The position numbers were made by a program, and so were the translations under genes. The notes under the pieces are model-generated. The model was not told the origin of the DNA and did no database searches. It worked only from the letters and a program-made list of their open reading frames with translations. Below are positions 1-8,163 of a DNA stretch of 64,000 bases, piece after piece. Numbering within the stretch: position 1 is the stretch's first letter; each line of letters begins with the position of its first letter. The stretch is from an uncultured Bradyrhizobium sp. (GTDB lineage Bacteria > Pseudomonadota > Alphaproteobacteria > Rhizobiales > Xanthobacteraceae), in NCBI RefSeq assembly GCF_936928535.1, contig NZ_CAKZHY010000095.1, positions 184,511-248,510 of the forward strand, read 5' to 3'.

Positions 1-2
1 TC

Positions 3-440
3 AACAGGCTCGGCGAGCGGCCGCTGGTGGTGATGGGATTGCTGATGCAGGCGATCGGCCTTGGCTGGATCGCGGAGATTGCGAGTCCTGCGTTGGCCTA
101 TTCCGCTCTGGTGGCGCCGCTCGTGCTGGCGGGCGTCGGCGTCTCGATGGCGATGCCGGCCGCGCAAAACGCCATCCTAGGCTCGGTCGCGATCGCCGAA
201 ATGGGCAAGGCGTCCGGCGTCTTCAACATGGGCCGCTTCCTCGGCGGCATGTTCGGCATCGCCGCACTGGTGGCCAGCTTCTCGGCCCACGGCGGGGCCT
301 ACTCGGCCGCGCATTTCGACGGTGGATTTGCCGCGGCGATGCGCCTTGCGGCAACGCTGTCGCTGGCAGGCGCGATCGCGGGATTCTTCCTGCCGGCACG
401 GCGACGGGCCGCCGTCGCAGCCGCGCCGCAAGATGCGTGA
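3..440 (+). CDS. MFS transporter, C-terminal part (cut by window edge)
   Basis: Only the last ~145 residues are present; the frame is open to the left edge, so the gene begins outside the window. Four hydrophobic segments are visible, and the GKASGVFNMGRFLGG stretch between the second and third is typical of 14-helix drug:H+ antiporters of the DHA2 (EmrB/QacA) type. It probably exports a small toxic compound across the inner membrane; the substrate cannot be told. The gene ends in TGA and is followed by a convergent small gene. Confidence 0.75.
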   Translation, partial: NRLGERPLVVMGLLMQAIGLGWIAEIASPALAYSALVAPLVLAGVGVSMAMPAAQNAILGSVAIAEMGKASGVFNMGRFLGGMFGIAALVASFSAHGGAYSAAHFDGGFAAAMRLAATLSLAGAIAGFFLPARRRAAVAAAPQDA

Positions 441-465
441 CGCGCGCAACGCCGGAGGTTCGCTG

Positions 466-861
466 TCAGGGCTTACCGCTGACGCGCTTTTCAAGCTGCA
501 ACGTCCGCTCGACCAAGTCATCCAATTCAAACGATTGGGAGTCGAGAAACGCGACGGACCCGTTGTTGGGGTCAGCAGCCAGACGGTGGGTCTGGCTCAA
601 ATGATGTTTGAGCCAGGTCCTTTGCTCTTGCTGCAATTGCGCCCGCGTCATGTCCGCGGAGCTGTGCATCAGGGCCTGATAGGCGGCATTCAGCCTCGCG
701 TCCCACTTATCGATCTCGGCTTTGCCGCAATCCAGCATTTTAGAGGAAACGCCGTCGGCTTGAGCCACGCACGCATCGAACTCCGCACTCTGCTGCGCGC
801 TTGCAGAAAATGTGACGAGATAGAGGGCGGCTGCCAAAACGGGAGCTGACTTCCAGAACAT
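466..861 (-). CDS. Secreted DUF1311 / LprI-like protein
   Basis: This 131-residue protein starts with a hydrophobic signal peptide ending in an A-S-A type site near residue 22, so it is probably periplasmic. The mature part has the DUF1311 pattern: C31, C45 about fourteen residues later, then WDARLNAAY and a QQEQRTWLKH segment. Some family members (LprI) inhibit lysozyme; most have no known role. The gene is alone, convergent with the MFS gene and about 200 bases from the next gene. The family call is fairly sure, the function is not. Confidence 0.7.
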   Translation of the reverse strand: MFWKSAPVLAAALYLVTFSASAQQSAEFDACVAQADGVSSKMLDCGKAEIDKWDARLNAAYQALMHSSADMTRAQLQQEQRTWLKHHLSQTHRLAADPNNGSVAFLDSQSFELDDLVERTLQLEKRVSGKP

Positions 862-1065
862 CCTAGCGGTCTCACTCGTCGATCCGACGAAACCTAGCCC
901 GCGCGTTATGGCTATTTCGCGACGACTTTAAAGGCAAGGGCACTGGGCACCGAGCGCCCAGGCAGGCTATTGTAGATCGATCACTCTTCCAGCACACGGT
1001 GGGGATGAAACGTCGATCGGATGGGGATCGTCGGGACTGACCGCGACGCCGACTGGATGATCGGG

Positions 1066-2547
1066 TCAGTCCAGCTTGATCCAGACCCCCTTCGTGTTCA
1101 GGTACTCGTCGAGCTGTTCGGTACCGCCCTCACGGCCATATCCGCTCATCTTGTAGCCGCCGAAGGGCAATGCAGGATCGATGGCGTGGTAGGTGTTCAC
1201 CCAGACCGAGCCCGCGCGCAGGCTGCGCGAGACGATGTGGGCCTTGCTCACGTCGCGGGTAAAGACACCCGCCGCAAGCCCGTATGGCGTCGCGTTGGCC
1301 CGCTCCACGGCTTCATCGAGCGTATCGAACGGCAGCGCGGAGATGACTGGACCAAAGATTTCGTCACGGGCGATCTGCATATTGTCGGAGACACCGGCGA
1401 ACACGGTCGGTTCGACGAAATTGCCCTTGGCGAGACTTCCTTCTCTCAACCGCCGGCCACCGGTCACGACCTTCGCGCCCTCGTCACGTCCGCTTCGCAG
1501 GAAGCCTTCGACCTTGTCGAGTTGCCGCGCGGAAACAAGGGGGCCAATCTCCGTCGTAGGATCAGCGCCATCACCGATCTTCAGGCCCGAGGCGAATTTC
1601 GCCAGCCGCTCGACTAACTCGTCATGGATCTTCCGCTCGACGAACAAGCGTGACCCGGCGATGCAGATCTGGCCCGAATTCGCGAATGCCGCCATCGCTG
1701 CAATCGGAACAGCCTTGTCGAGGTCGGCGTCGGCGCAGACGATGACCGGCGACTTTCCACCAAGCTCGAGAGACACCCGCTTGAGGTTGCCGGCAGAAGC
1801 ACGGATGATGGCCTGCCCGGTCGCCGTGGATCCCGTGAAGACGATCTTGTCTACGCCGGGATGTTCGGCCAAAGGCGCACCAGCCTCGGGACCGGTTCCG
1901 GTGACGACGTTGACGACGCCCGGTGGCACGCCCGCCTCGTTCATCAAATCTGCGATCAGGAGCGGCGTCAGCGGCGCCTCTTCGGAGGGCTTGAGCACGA
2001 TCGTGCAGCCGGTCGCCAGCGCAGGTCCGATCTTCCAGACCGACGCAGCCGTGGGCGCGTTCCAGGGAATGATCGCGCCGACGACGCCGACGGGCTCCTT
2101 CCGCGTGAACGAGACGATGTCGCCCGGGAGCGAATTATCGATCGTCTGGCCGTGAATCGCGGTCGCCATGCCGGCGTAATATCTGAGCATGCCGAGCACG
2201 CGCAGCTTGTTCGCCCGCGTCCTCACGATCGGCATGCCCATGTCCGCCGTGTCGGACTGGCTGATCTCCTCCCAGTGCTTCTCAACCAGATCGGCGATGC
2301 GCAGGAGCAGAACTTGCCGCTCGAACGGCTTGAAGCGGCTCCAAGGTCCCACGAAGGCCCGACGCGCGGCGGTCACGGCGATGTCGATGTCGCCGGAATC
2401 GCCACACGGGACACGCCCGATCACCTCACCCGTTGCCGGGTTGCGCGTCTCGAAGACTTGCCCCGAGCGGGCCTCAACCCACGCGCCATCGACGAACATC
2501 TTGCGAGTCCGGCCGTCCAGGGGAAATCGGATATCGATCTTTGTCAT
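1066..2547 (-). CDS. NAD(P)-dependent aldehyde dehydrogenase
   Basis: The enzyme oxidises an aldehyde to the acid. The 493-residue length is normal for the family. The full catalytic set is visible: N163 in the PWN motif, K186 in KPSE, the general base E261 in LELGGKSP and the nucleophile C295 in SGQICIAGSR. I chose the ATG at 2547, not the longer GTG frame, because AGGAAAG lies about 10 bases upstream and the family N-terminus begins there. It is divergent from a zinc alcohol dehydrogenase, so the pair could take an alcohol to an acid. The substrate is unknown. Confidence 0.9.
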   Translation of the reverse strand: MTKIDIRFPLDGRTRKMFVDGAWVEARSGQVFETRNPATGEVIGRVPCGDSGDIDIAVTAARRAFVGPWSRFKPFERQVLLLRIADLVEKHWEEISQSDTADMGMPIVRTRANKLRVLGMLRYYAGMATAIHGQTIDNSLPGDIVSFTRKEPVGVVGAIIPWNAPTAASVWKIGPALATGCTIVLKPSEEAPLTPLLIADLMNEAGVPPGVVNVVTGTGPEAGAPLAEHPGVDKIVFTGSTATGQAIIRASAGNLKRVSLELGGKSPVIVCADADLDKAVPIAAMAAFANSGQICIAGSRLFVERKIHDELVERLAKFASGLKIGDGADPTTEIGPLVSARQLDKVEGFLRSGRDEGAKVVTGGRRLREGSLAKGNFVEPTVFAGVSDNMQIARDEIFGPVISALPFDTLDEAVERANATPYGLAAGVFTRDVSKAHIVSRSLRAGSVWVNTYHAIDPALPFGGYKMSGYGREGGTEQLDEYLNTKGVWIKLD

Positions 2548-2709
2548 TCGCTCAGTCTTTCCTGTCTCAACACGCATTCCGGGTCTAGGCTGCTGGCATC
2601 GTCTTTCGAAAGAGCCGCGCCAAGTCGGAAATATAGGCTTGACCATGGCCGCTCTCGACCACGGCCGCAATGGCAGAGCCGACCCCCTTGGCGACGAGGG
2701 GCCAGAATC

Positions 2710-2723
2710 TTGATTTAGCGCAA
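2710..2723 (+). promoter_or_regulatory. FNR/FixK-type box upstream of alcohol dehydrogenase
   Basis: TTGATTTAGCGCAA fits the rhizobial FixK pattern TTGM-N6-KCAA, with an imperfect right half. Its centre is 65 bases before the alcohol dehydrogenase ATG. A class II start at +41.5 would fall near 2758, but no good -10 hexamer is seen there, so this is the weakest of the four boxes in the island. Confidence 0.45.
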
Positions 2724-2781
2724 CGTGAATATCGATCGCCGGGGTCACCGTGCCTTTCTTGCCGAGGGTGGGGATGACGAT

Positions 2782-3765
2782 ATGTATGCGATGGTCCTAT
2801 CCGCACGCGGCGGGCCGCTAGTGCTCCAACAACGACCGGACCCCACACCTGGTCCGGGCGAAGTCCGCGTCAAGGTCGGTGCCTGTGGTGTTTGCCGTAC
2901 CGATCTGCACGTCGTCGACGGTGACCTTCCCGATGTTCCCTATCCAATTGTTCCAGGCCATGAGGTCGTCGGCCGTGTCGACGCAGTGGGAGACGGCGTT
3001 ACGGATCTGGTGCCGGGAATGCGCGTCGGCGTTCCCTGGCTCGGATACACCTGCGGTGAGTGCTTCTACTGCCGCGCAGATAAGGAAAACCTCTGCGACC
3101 ACCCCAAATTCACCGGCTACACGCGCGATGGCGGCTTCGCGAGTCACCTGGTCGCCAATGCCCGATATTGCTTTCCGCTCGGCGAGCAGGGTGATGATGC
3201 TGCCATCGCGCCGCTGCTCTGTGCTGGCCTGATCGGCTGGCGATCTCTGGTGATGGCCGGCGAAGGGAAAACGTTGGGCATTTACGGCTTCGGAGCGGCC
3301 GGTCATATCATCGCGCAAGTCGCCCGAGCCCAAGGCCGATCGATTTACGCGTTCACCCGCAGCGGTGATCGAGACGCACAGCACCTGGCCCTCTCGCTTG
3401 GCGCGGCTTGGGCCGGCGCGTCCGAAGATGAGCCGCCGTCCGAATTGGACGCAGCCATCATATTTGCACCGATCGGCGCGCTGGTGCCGCTTGCCTTGCG
3501 CGCCGTGAGAAAGGGTGGCCGCGTCGTTTGCGCCGGCATTCACATGTCAGATATTCCAACGTTTCCCTATAATATCCTTTGGGGCGAGCGGCAGGTCATA
3601 TCGGTCGCAAATCTCACACGCCAAGACGGCATCGATTTCCTCTTCACGGCGGCGAAGGCTGACATCCACACACACACGACGATATTCCCGCTCACCGAGG
3701 CCAACGAAGCGCTCGCCTGCTTACGAGACGGCAAGCTCCTTGGTGCCGCGGTGTTGTGTCCATAA
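2782..3765 (+). CDS. Zinc-dependent alcohol dehydrogenase
   Basis: This is a medium-chain dehydrogenase of 327 residues. Catalytic zinc ligands are C38 (GVCRTDLH) and H60-E61 (PGHEVVG). The structural zinc site is C91, C94, C97 and C105. A GFGAAGH nucleotide-binding turn follows around residue 170. The ATG at 2782 was preferred over an upstream GTG because GAGGGTGGGG precedes it at the right distance and the protein then starts like its family. It interconverts an alcohol and an aldehyde using NAD(P). With an FNR/FixK box upstream it may serve redox balance at low oxygen (inference). Confidence 0.9.
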   Translation: MYAMVLSARGGPLVLQQRPDPTPGPGEVRVKVGACGVCRTDLHVVDGDLPDVPYPIVPGHEVVGRVDAVGDGVTDLVPGMRVGVPWLGYTCGECFYCRADKENLCDHPKFTGYTRDGGFASHLVANARYCFPLGEQGDDAAIAPLLCAGLIGWRSLVMAGEGKTLGIYGFGAAGHIIAQVARAQGRSIYAFTRSGDRDAQHLALSLGAAWAGASEDEPPSELDAAIIFAPIGALVPLALRAVRKGGRVVCAGIHMSDIPTFPYNILWGERQVISVANLTRQDGIDFLFTAAKADIHTHTTIFPLTEANEALACLRDGKLLGAAVLCP

Positions 3766-3820
3766 GCGCGACGACTGCGGTTCACATAGATGGCCAGGAT
3801 CATTCAGGCCTGGACGGCGA

Positions 3821-4039
3821 TCAGATACTTTGTTGGTAAACCTGCTCGCGGTGGACTTCCCGACCGCTTTCGTCGATGACGACGATCCGCAGATCCGGAT
3901 TACCCGCGGGCCTTTCCAAGCGCACCTTTTCTGCCAGTCGCTTGCTGTGTGCAATCGCAGCGCCGTCACTCGCCAATTCCACGCCCACCTCGTCCCGCTT
4001 GGGAACGCCGTCCTTCATGTCGAAGTAATAGGTGCGCAT
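3821..4039 (-). CDS. DUF6894 family small protein
   Basis: This 72-residue protein begins MRTYYFDMKDGV and ends with the IVVIDESGREV stretch, the pattern of the DUF6894 proteins common in rhizobia; their function is unknown. The ATG at 4039 is the only methionine that gives the family N-terminus, although the ribosome binding site is weak. It lies just downstream of a strong minus-strand terminator (4082-4117), so it must have its own promoter or rely on read-through. Confidence 0.65.
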   Translation of the reverse strand: MRTYYFDMKDGVPKRDEVGVELASDGAAIAHSKRLAEKVRLERPAGNPDLRIVVIDESGREVHREQVYQQSI

Positions 4040-4079
4040 CGGCGCGATCCAGGTCTCGGTTCGATCTATTAACAGGGAA

Positions 4080-4151
4080 AGAAAAAGCCGCCGAGACTTG
4101 GGGGGCGCCTCGGCGGCGACTTGGGGGACGTAGCCGTGGGGCTGGCTACGT
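4080..4151 (-). ncRNA. Candidate C-rich small RNA under FNR/FixK control
   Basis: The predicted transcript runs from about 4151 down to the T-run at 4086-4082. Hairpin 1 pairs ACGTAGCC (4151-4144) with GGCTACGT (4135-4128), a perfect 8-bp stem with loop AGCCCCAC. A linker CCCCCAAGTC (4127-4118) follows. Hairpin 2 pairs GCCGCCGAG (4117-4109) with CTCGGCGGC (4095-4087) and ends in TTTTTC. The ten bases CCCCCAAGTC recur at 4104-4095, overlapping the hairpin 2 loop. Unpaired C-runs in three places suit pairing with Shine-Dalgarno sequences. A TAGATT -10 element (4164-4159) and a perfect FNR box stand at class II spacing. No open frame explains the stretch. The structure is read directly; the RNA itself is an inference. 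Confidence 0.6.
4082..4117 (-). terminator. Rho-independent terminator of the candidate sRNA
   Basis: On the minus strand a perfect 9-bp GC-rich stem (4117-4109 with 4095-4087) is followed at once by five T and then C-TTT. It lies about 235 bases after the ftsH stop, which is far for an ftsH terminator, and directly after the sRNA candidate. Confidence 0.8.
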
Positions 4152-4186
4152 GAAGAACAATCTAGGCCGGCTTGCATGGTCCCTGC

Positions 4187-4200
4187 TTGATCAGGATCAA
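4187..4200 (-). promoter_or_regulatory. Perfect FNR/FixK box
   Basis: TTGATCAGGATCAA (plus strand) is an exact TTGAT-N4-ATCAA palindrome. Read on the minus strand, a TAGATT -10 hexamer lies at 4164-4159 and an A start site at 4151, giving a centre near -42, the class II activation distance. It would drive the small RNA at 4151-4080. It is also about 150 bases beyond the ftsH stop and does not suit any plus-strand gene. Confidence 0.75.
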
Positions 4201-4351
4201 ATCCGGATCGACTACGATTGGCTCCTGGAATCGCTCGCCAACCTGCCCATTGCGGCATTCACCAGATGCTCCCCGCGGTCTGAGAACAACGGGCGCACCT
4301 TGTCGCGCGAGGTCGCGCCGCTGCCCGCCTTAAAGAACAGCCGGACCGTGC

Positions 4352-6193
4352 TCATGCGGCGACCGGCTGGTTTCTTTCGGCACTCTTTGCAAGCAGCGGA
4401 GAAAATTGCTCTGCAGTCACCGTTTCATTTGCAATCAGGAGCTCAACACCGGCGTCAAGGTCGGCGCGCCGCCTCTGCAGAATATCCCGGGCACGGCTGT
4501 CACCCTCCTCGATCAGGTTCCGCACCGCGAGGTCGATCTCGCGACCGGTGGCTTCGGCGGCGGTGACCACCGCATCCTGGGCCGCGAGGAATGCTTGAGG
4601 CTTGGGCGCATAGGTGCGCTGCCCGACCACCTCATCCATGCCGTATTTGGTGACCATCTCGATAGCGACTTCGGTCGCGCGCTGAAGATCATCGGCGGCC
4701 CCTGTCGAAATCGCGCCGTCGAAAATCAAGCGCTCCGACGCCCGCCCACCCATCAGCACGGCAATGCGATTCTTCAGCTCCTCAATCGTCAGCAAGAACC
4801 TGTCTTCGGTCGGGCGCTGAATGGTGTACCCGAGCGCGCCGATCCCGCGCGGAATGATCGAAACCTTCTGCACCGGATCGACGCCGGGCAGACTCGCGGC
4901 CACCAGGGCATGCCCCATTTCGTGATAGGCCACCCTGCGCCGCTCGTCCTTGCCGAGGACCCTGCTCTTCTTCTCGACCCCGGCAACAATCCGCTCGATC
5001 GCGCTGACGAAATCGGCGAACGAGACTTCCTCTCCGCCCCGGCGGGTTGCGGCGATGGCAGCCTCGTTAATGAGATTGGCAAGATCGGCCCCGGTAAAGC
5101 CGGTCGTAAGGCCGGCCACCTTGTCGAGATCGACCCCCGCCCCCATCCGAATCTTGCGGACATGCACCTTGAGGATGGCCGTGCGCCCGATCTTGTCCGG
5201 CCGGTCGACGAGGACTTGTCGGTCGAACCGTCCCGCTCGCAGCAGTGCAGGATCCAGAATTTCCGGGCGGTTGGTGGCCGCCAGTAGAATGACGCCGGCG
5301 CTCGGGTCAAAGCCGTCGAGCTCCGAAAGCAGCTGATTGAGAGTCTGCTCCTTCTCGTCATGGCTCGCGAAGGACACCGGCCCGCGGCTGCGGCCGAGCG
5401 CATCGAGCTCGTCTACGAAAATGATGCAAGGAGAAGCTTTGCGGGCCTGTTCGAAGAGGTCTCGGACGCGGGCCGCGCCCACCCCGACGAACATTTCGAC
5501 GAATTCGGAGCCCGAAATCGAGAAGAATGGAACGCCGGCCTCTCCGGCTACGGCGCGCGCCAGCAGGGTCTTTCCCGTTCCCGGCGGCCCAACCAGCAAT
5601 ATCCCCTTGGGCACATGCGCTCCCAGCCGGCCATAACTGGCGGGATCTCTCAGAAACGAAACCACTTCCTGAAGTTCGAATTTGGCCTCGTCGACACCGG
5701 CGACATCGGCGAAAGTGACCTTGATGTCCTTCTCGACATAGACCTTGGCACGGGACTTCCCGATCGCCATCAGCCCGCCGAAGCCCTGGCGGCCGCCCAT
5801 GCTGCGCCCCGCCCAGTACCAGATCATGAAGAAGATGGCGACCGGGAAGATCCAGGACAACAAGCCTTGAAGGAGACCGCTTCCCGGAACGCCAGTTACG
5901 CTGACGCCTCTTGCCGCCAACTTCTCGGCCAAGGCCATATCAACTCGCGCCGTCACGAATGCCGATTTCCCGCCGGGAAGCGGCTCTTTCAGTTTTCCCT
6001 GAATCGTATCGGGACCAACCGAAACTTCGGTGATCTTGTCCTGGGCGAGCAACTGCTCGAACTGACTGTAGGGGATGGATTCGATGGAGTTGTAAGTCGT
6101 AGCAATGAATTGCAGGACGACGAGCAGCATGCTTCCCGCGAAGATGACGGCCATCGTTATCGTCTGCTTTCGCGAGATCTGATTGGAATCCAA
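4352..6193 (-). CDS. ftsH: ATP-dependent zinc metalloprotease FtsH (stress-island copy)
   Basis: FtsH is a hexameric inner-membrane protease that unfolds and degrades membrane and short-lived proteins. In these 613 residues, membrane helices at ~12-32 and ~107-128 flank a periplasmic domain. The AAA module has Walker A GPPGTGKT (202-209), Walker B IIFVDE (257-262) and the second region of homology with R319 and R322. The zinc site HEMGH is at 424-428. The start is TTG at 6193: GGGAGG sits five bases upstream, and the next ATG (6154) would cut into the first helix. It is divergent from groEL and shares an FNR/FixK box with it, so it is probably an extra, condition-specific FtsH. Confidence 0.93.
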   Translation of the reverse strand: MDSNQISRKQTITMAVIFAGSMLLVVLQFIATTYNSIESIPYSQFEQLLAQDKITEVSVGPDTIQGKLKEPLPGGKSAFVTARVDMALAEKLAARGVSVTGVPGSGLLQGLLSWIFPVAIFFMIWYWAGRSMGGRQGFGGLMAIGKSRAKVYVEKDIKVTFADVAGVDEAKFELQEVVSFLRDPASYGRLGAHVPKGILLVGPPGTGKTLLARAVAGEAGVPFFSISGSEFVEMFVGVGAARVRDLFEQARKASPCIIFVDELDALGRSRGPVSFASHDEKEQTLNQLLSELDGFDPSAGVILLAATNRPEILDPALLRAGRFDRQVLVDRPDKIGRTAILKVHVRKIRMGAGVDLDKVAGLTTGFTGADLANLINEAAIAATRRGGEEVSFADFVSAIERIVAGVEKKSRVLGKDERRRVAYHEMGHALVAASLPGVDPVQKVSIIPRGIGALGYTIQRPTEDRFLLTIEELKNRIAVLMGGRASERLIFDGAISTGAADDLQRATEVAIEMVTKYGMDEVVGQRTYAPKPQAFLAAQDAVVTAAEATGREIDLAVRNLIEEGDSRARDILQRRRADLDAGVELLIANETVTAEQFSPLLAKSAERNQPVAA

Positions 6194-6251
6194 GTCCGCC
6201 TCCCGTCCGGGTCAACTTCTTGAAATGCTAGTTTGGCCAAAGGAAGTGAAC

Positions 6252-6265
6252 TTGATTCAGGTCAA
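6252..6265 (+). promoter_or_regulatory. FNR/FixK box between ftsH and groEL
   Basis: TTGATTCAGGTCAA matches TTGA-N6-TCAA. On the ftsH side a TAGCAT -10 element (6230-6225) stands at class II distance, giving a start near 6217. On the groEL side CAGATT (6289-6294) is at a similar distance. The palindromic site could therefore serve both divergent genes. Confidence 0.65.
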
Positions 6266-6364
6266 CGCAAAGCTGGCTTGGACAGGTCCAGATTGCGGGC
6301 CGATGCGCGAACTCGTCTCCACCCAGCAGTAGCGTCTCGCAGCGACACACCTCGAGGAATCGAA

Positions 6365-7990
6365 ATGGCACACAAACAAGTCCTGTTCCATTCAGCCGCT
6401 CGCGAGAAGGTCCTGCGCGGTGCATCTCTGCTTGCTGACGCAGTTCGCGTGACGCTCGGCCCGAAATCGAAGTCCGTCCTGATTCAGAAGGCCTGGGGTG
6501 CACCCATCGTCTGCAACGACGGCGTGACCATTGCCAAGGAATTTGACTTGAAGGACGCCGAAGAGAACCTCGGAGCTCAGGTGCTGCGTCAGGCCGCCGA
6601 AAAGACCGGCGATGTCGTCGGCGACGGCACAAGCACGTCCACTATCCTTGCACATGCCATCCTGGCCGACGGAGTTCGCAACGTTGTCGCCGGCGCGAGC
6701 GCGATCGATCTCAAACGCGGCCTGGATCGCGGAACGCAGGCCGCCATCGCTGCGTTGCACGCCATGGCAAAGCCTGTCAAATCCAGGGCGGAGAAGGCAC
6801 AAGTCGCCACCATTTCCGCCCACAACGACCCGTCGATCGGCGAGCTCGTCGCGGACGCGATCGAAAAGGTCGGCGGCGACGGGGTGATATCGGTCGAGGA
6901 ATCCAAGACGACCGAAACCCTTCTCGACGTCGTCGAGGGCATGAAATTCGATCGCGGCTTTCTTTCACCTTATTTCGTCACCGACGCCGATCGGATGGAA
7001 TCGGTCTTGCAGGATCCTTACGTCCTGCTCTGCGATCACAAGATCGGCGCTTTGCGTGATCTGGTCCCGCTGCTCGAGCAGGTCGCCAAAAGCGGCCGAT
7101 CGCTTCTGATCATCGCCGAGGACATCGAGGGCGAAGCGCTAGCCACCCTTATCGTCAATCAGTTGCGGGGTGTGCTCAAGGCTTGCGCCGTCAAGGCCCC
7201 CGGGTTTGGCGACCGGCGCAAAGCCATGCTCGAGGATATCGCGATCCTGACAGGCGCCCAAGTGATCTCGGAAGAAATCGGCCTGAAATTGGAGAGCGCT
7301 ACCCTTCAGCAGCTCGGCCGTGCCGCACGCGTGGTCGCCGACAAGGAGAATACGACGTTGATCGGCAGCGGCGGCGATCGTACCCGCATCGACGGCCGAC
7401 TGGCCCAGATCCGGGTCGAGATCGACAAGGCGACCAGCGACTATGATCGCGAAAAGCTCGAAGAGCGCCTCGCCAAGCTGTCGGGCGGCGTGGCTGTGAT
7501 CCGCGTGGGTGCGCCGACCGAGGCCGAGATGAAGGCAAAGAAGGAAGCTTTGGACGACGCAATCAGTTCGACCAAAGCGGCGGTCGCCGAAGGTATCGTG
7601 CCGGGCGGAGGGCTGGCTCTCCTCCGCGCAATCGCAGCCGTGGCCAAGGAAGAAGCTGCCTGCGAGGGCGACGAGCGGACTGGCGTTCAGATTCTGAGAC
7701 GCGCGCTCGAAGCTCCTGCCCGCCAGATTGCCGAGAATTCAGCTGCCGACGGCGGCGTGGTGGTGGCCCGGATGCTCGATAGTCAAGGCAGCTTTGGCTT
7801 CGATGCCGCCCGCAAGGTCTATGTCGACCTCGTCGAAGCCGGCATCGTTGATCCGGTCAAGGTGGTACGAACAGCGCTTGAAAATGCAGTTTCCGTCGCA
7901 AGCGTGCTCCTTTTAACCGAGGCGACGATGACGGAAATACCGGAGTCGAAACGCGAACGGCTGCCCGAGCAGGAGATGGCATTGCCCTAA
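6365..7990 (+). CDS. groEL: Chaperonin GroEL, divergent copy without GroES
   Basis: This 541-residue chaperonin subunit folds proteins in an ATP-driven double ring. The start is the ATG at 6365 with GAGGAAT upstream. The ATPase aspartate D87 is kept in GDGTS, but the surrounding VVGDGTSTSTIL differs from the usual VAGDGTTTATVL. The PGGG equatorial motif is present. The C-terminus ends in PESKRERLPEQEMALP and lacks the Gly-Gly-Met tail of housekeeping GroEL. No groES lies next to it, so it must share GroES from elsewhere or work alone. With FtsH and Hsp20 nearby it looks like a dedicated stress copy. Confidence 0.92.
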   Translation: MAHKQVLFHSAAREKVLRGASLLADAVRVTLGPKSKSVLIQKAWGAPIVCNDGVTIAKEFDLKDAEENLGAQVLRQAAEKTGDVVGDGTSTSTILAHAILADGVRNVVAGASAIDLKRGLDRGTQAAIAALHAMAKPVKSRAEKAQVATISAHNDPSIGELVADAIEKVGGDGVISVEESKTTETLLDVVEGMKFDRGFLSPYFVTDADRMESVLQDPYVLLCDHKIGALRDLVPLLEQVAKSGRSLLIIAEDIEGEALATLIVNQLRGVLKACAVKAPGFGDRRKAMLEDIAILTGAQVISEEIGLKLESATLQQLGRAARVVADKENTTLIGSGGDRTRIDGRLAQIRVEIDKATSDYDREKLEERLAKLSGGVAVIRVGAPTEAEMKAKKEALDDAISSTKAAVAEGIVPGGGLALLRAIAAVAKEEAACEGDERTGVQILRRALEAPARQIAENSAADGGVVVARMLDSQGSFGFDAARKVYVDLVEAGIVDPVKVVRTALENAVSVASVLLLTEATMTEIPESKRERLPEQEMALP

Positions 7991-8149
7991 CGGCCTGGTC
8001 AGGCAGTGCCGCCGATCTCCCTCCCTGCGCCGTCGCTAAATGGACGACCACAAGTCATGGGGTTCGCGCCACGCGGTGCGGTGCAACTCCAGCAGCGTCC
8101 TCATGATTGCGGTCTGCCGAGGATGAATCTCAACGACCCAATCGCCGGC

Positions 8150-8163
8150 TTGAGCGAAATCAA
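8150..8163 (+). promoter_or_regulatory. FNR/FixK box upstream of hsp20
   Basis: TTGAGCGAAATCAA fits TTGA-N6-TCAA, with an FNR-like ATCAA right half. Its centre predicts a class II start near 8198 with TACTCT (8186-8191) as -10, leaving a leader of about 36 bases before the hsp20 ATG. Confidence 0.65.

Noticed and set aside
1193..2155. Long plus-strand open frame opposite the aldehyde dehydrogenase
   Set aside because: It is antisense to a gene with complete catalytic motifs, and its protein is Arg/Pro/Ser rich without family features. High GC makes such shadows common.
6194..6364. CIRCE or sigma-32 heat-shock element before groEL
   Set aside because: No TTAGCACTC inverted repeat is present, and CTTGAA near 6219 has no matching -10; the FNR/FixK box is the better supported signal.
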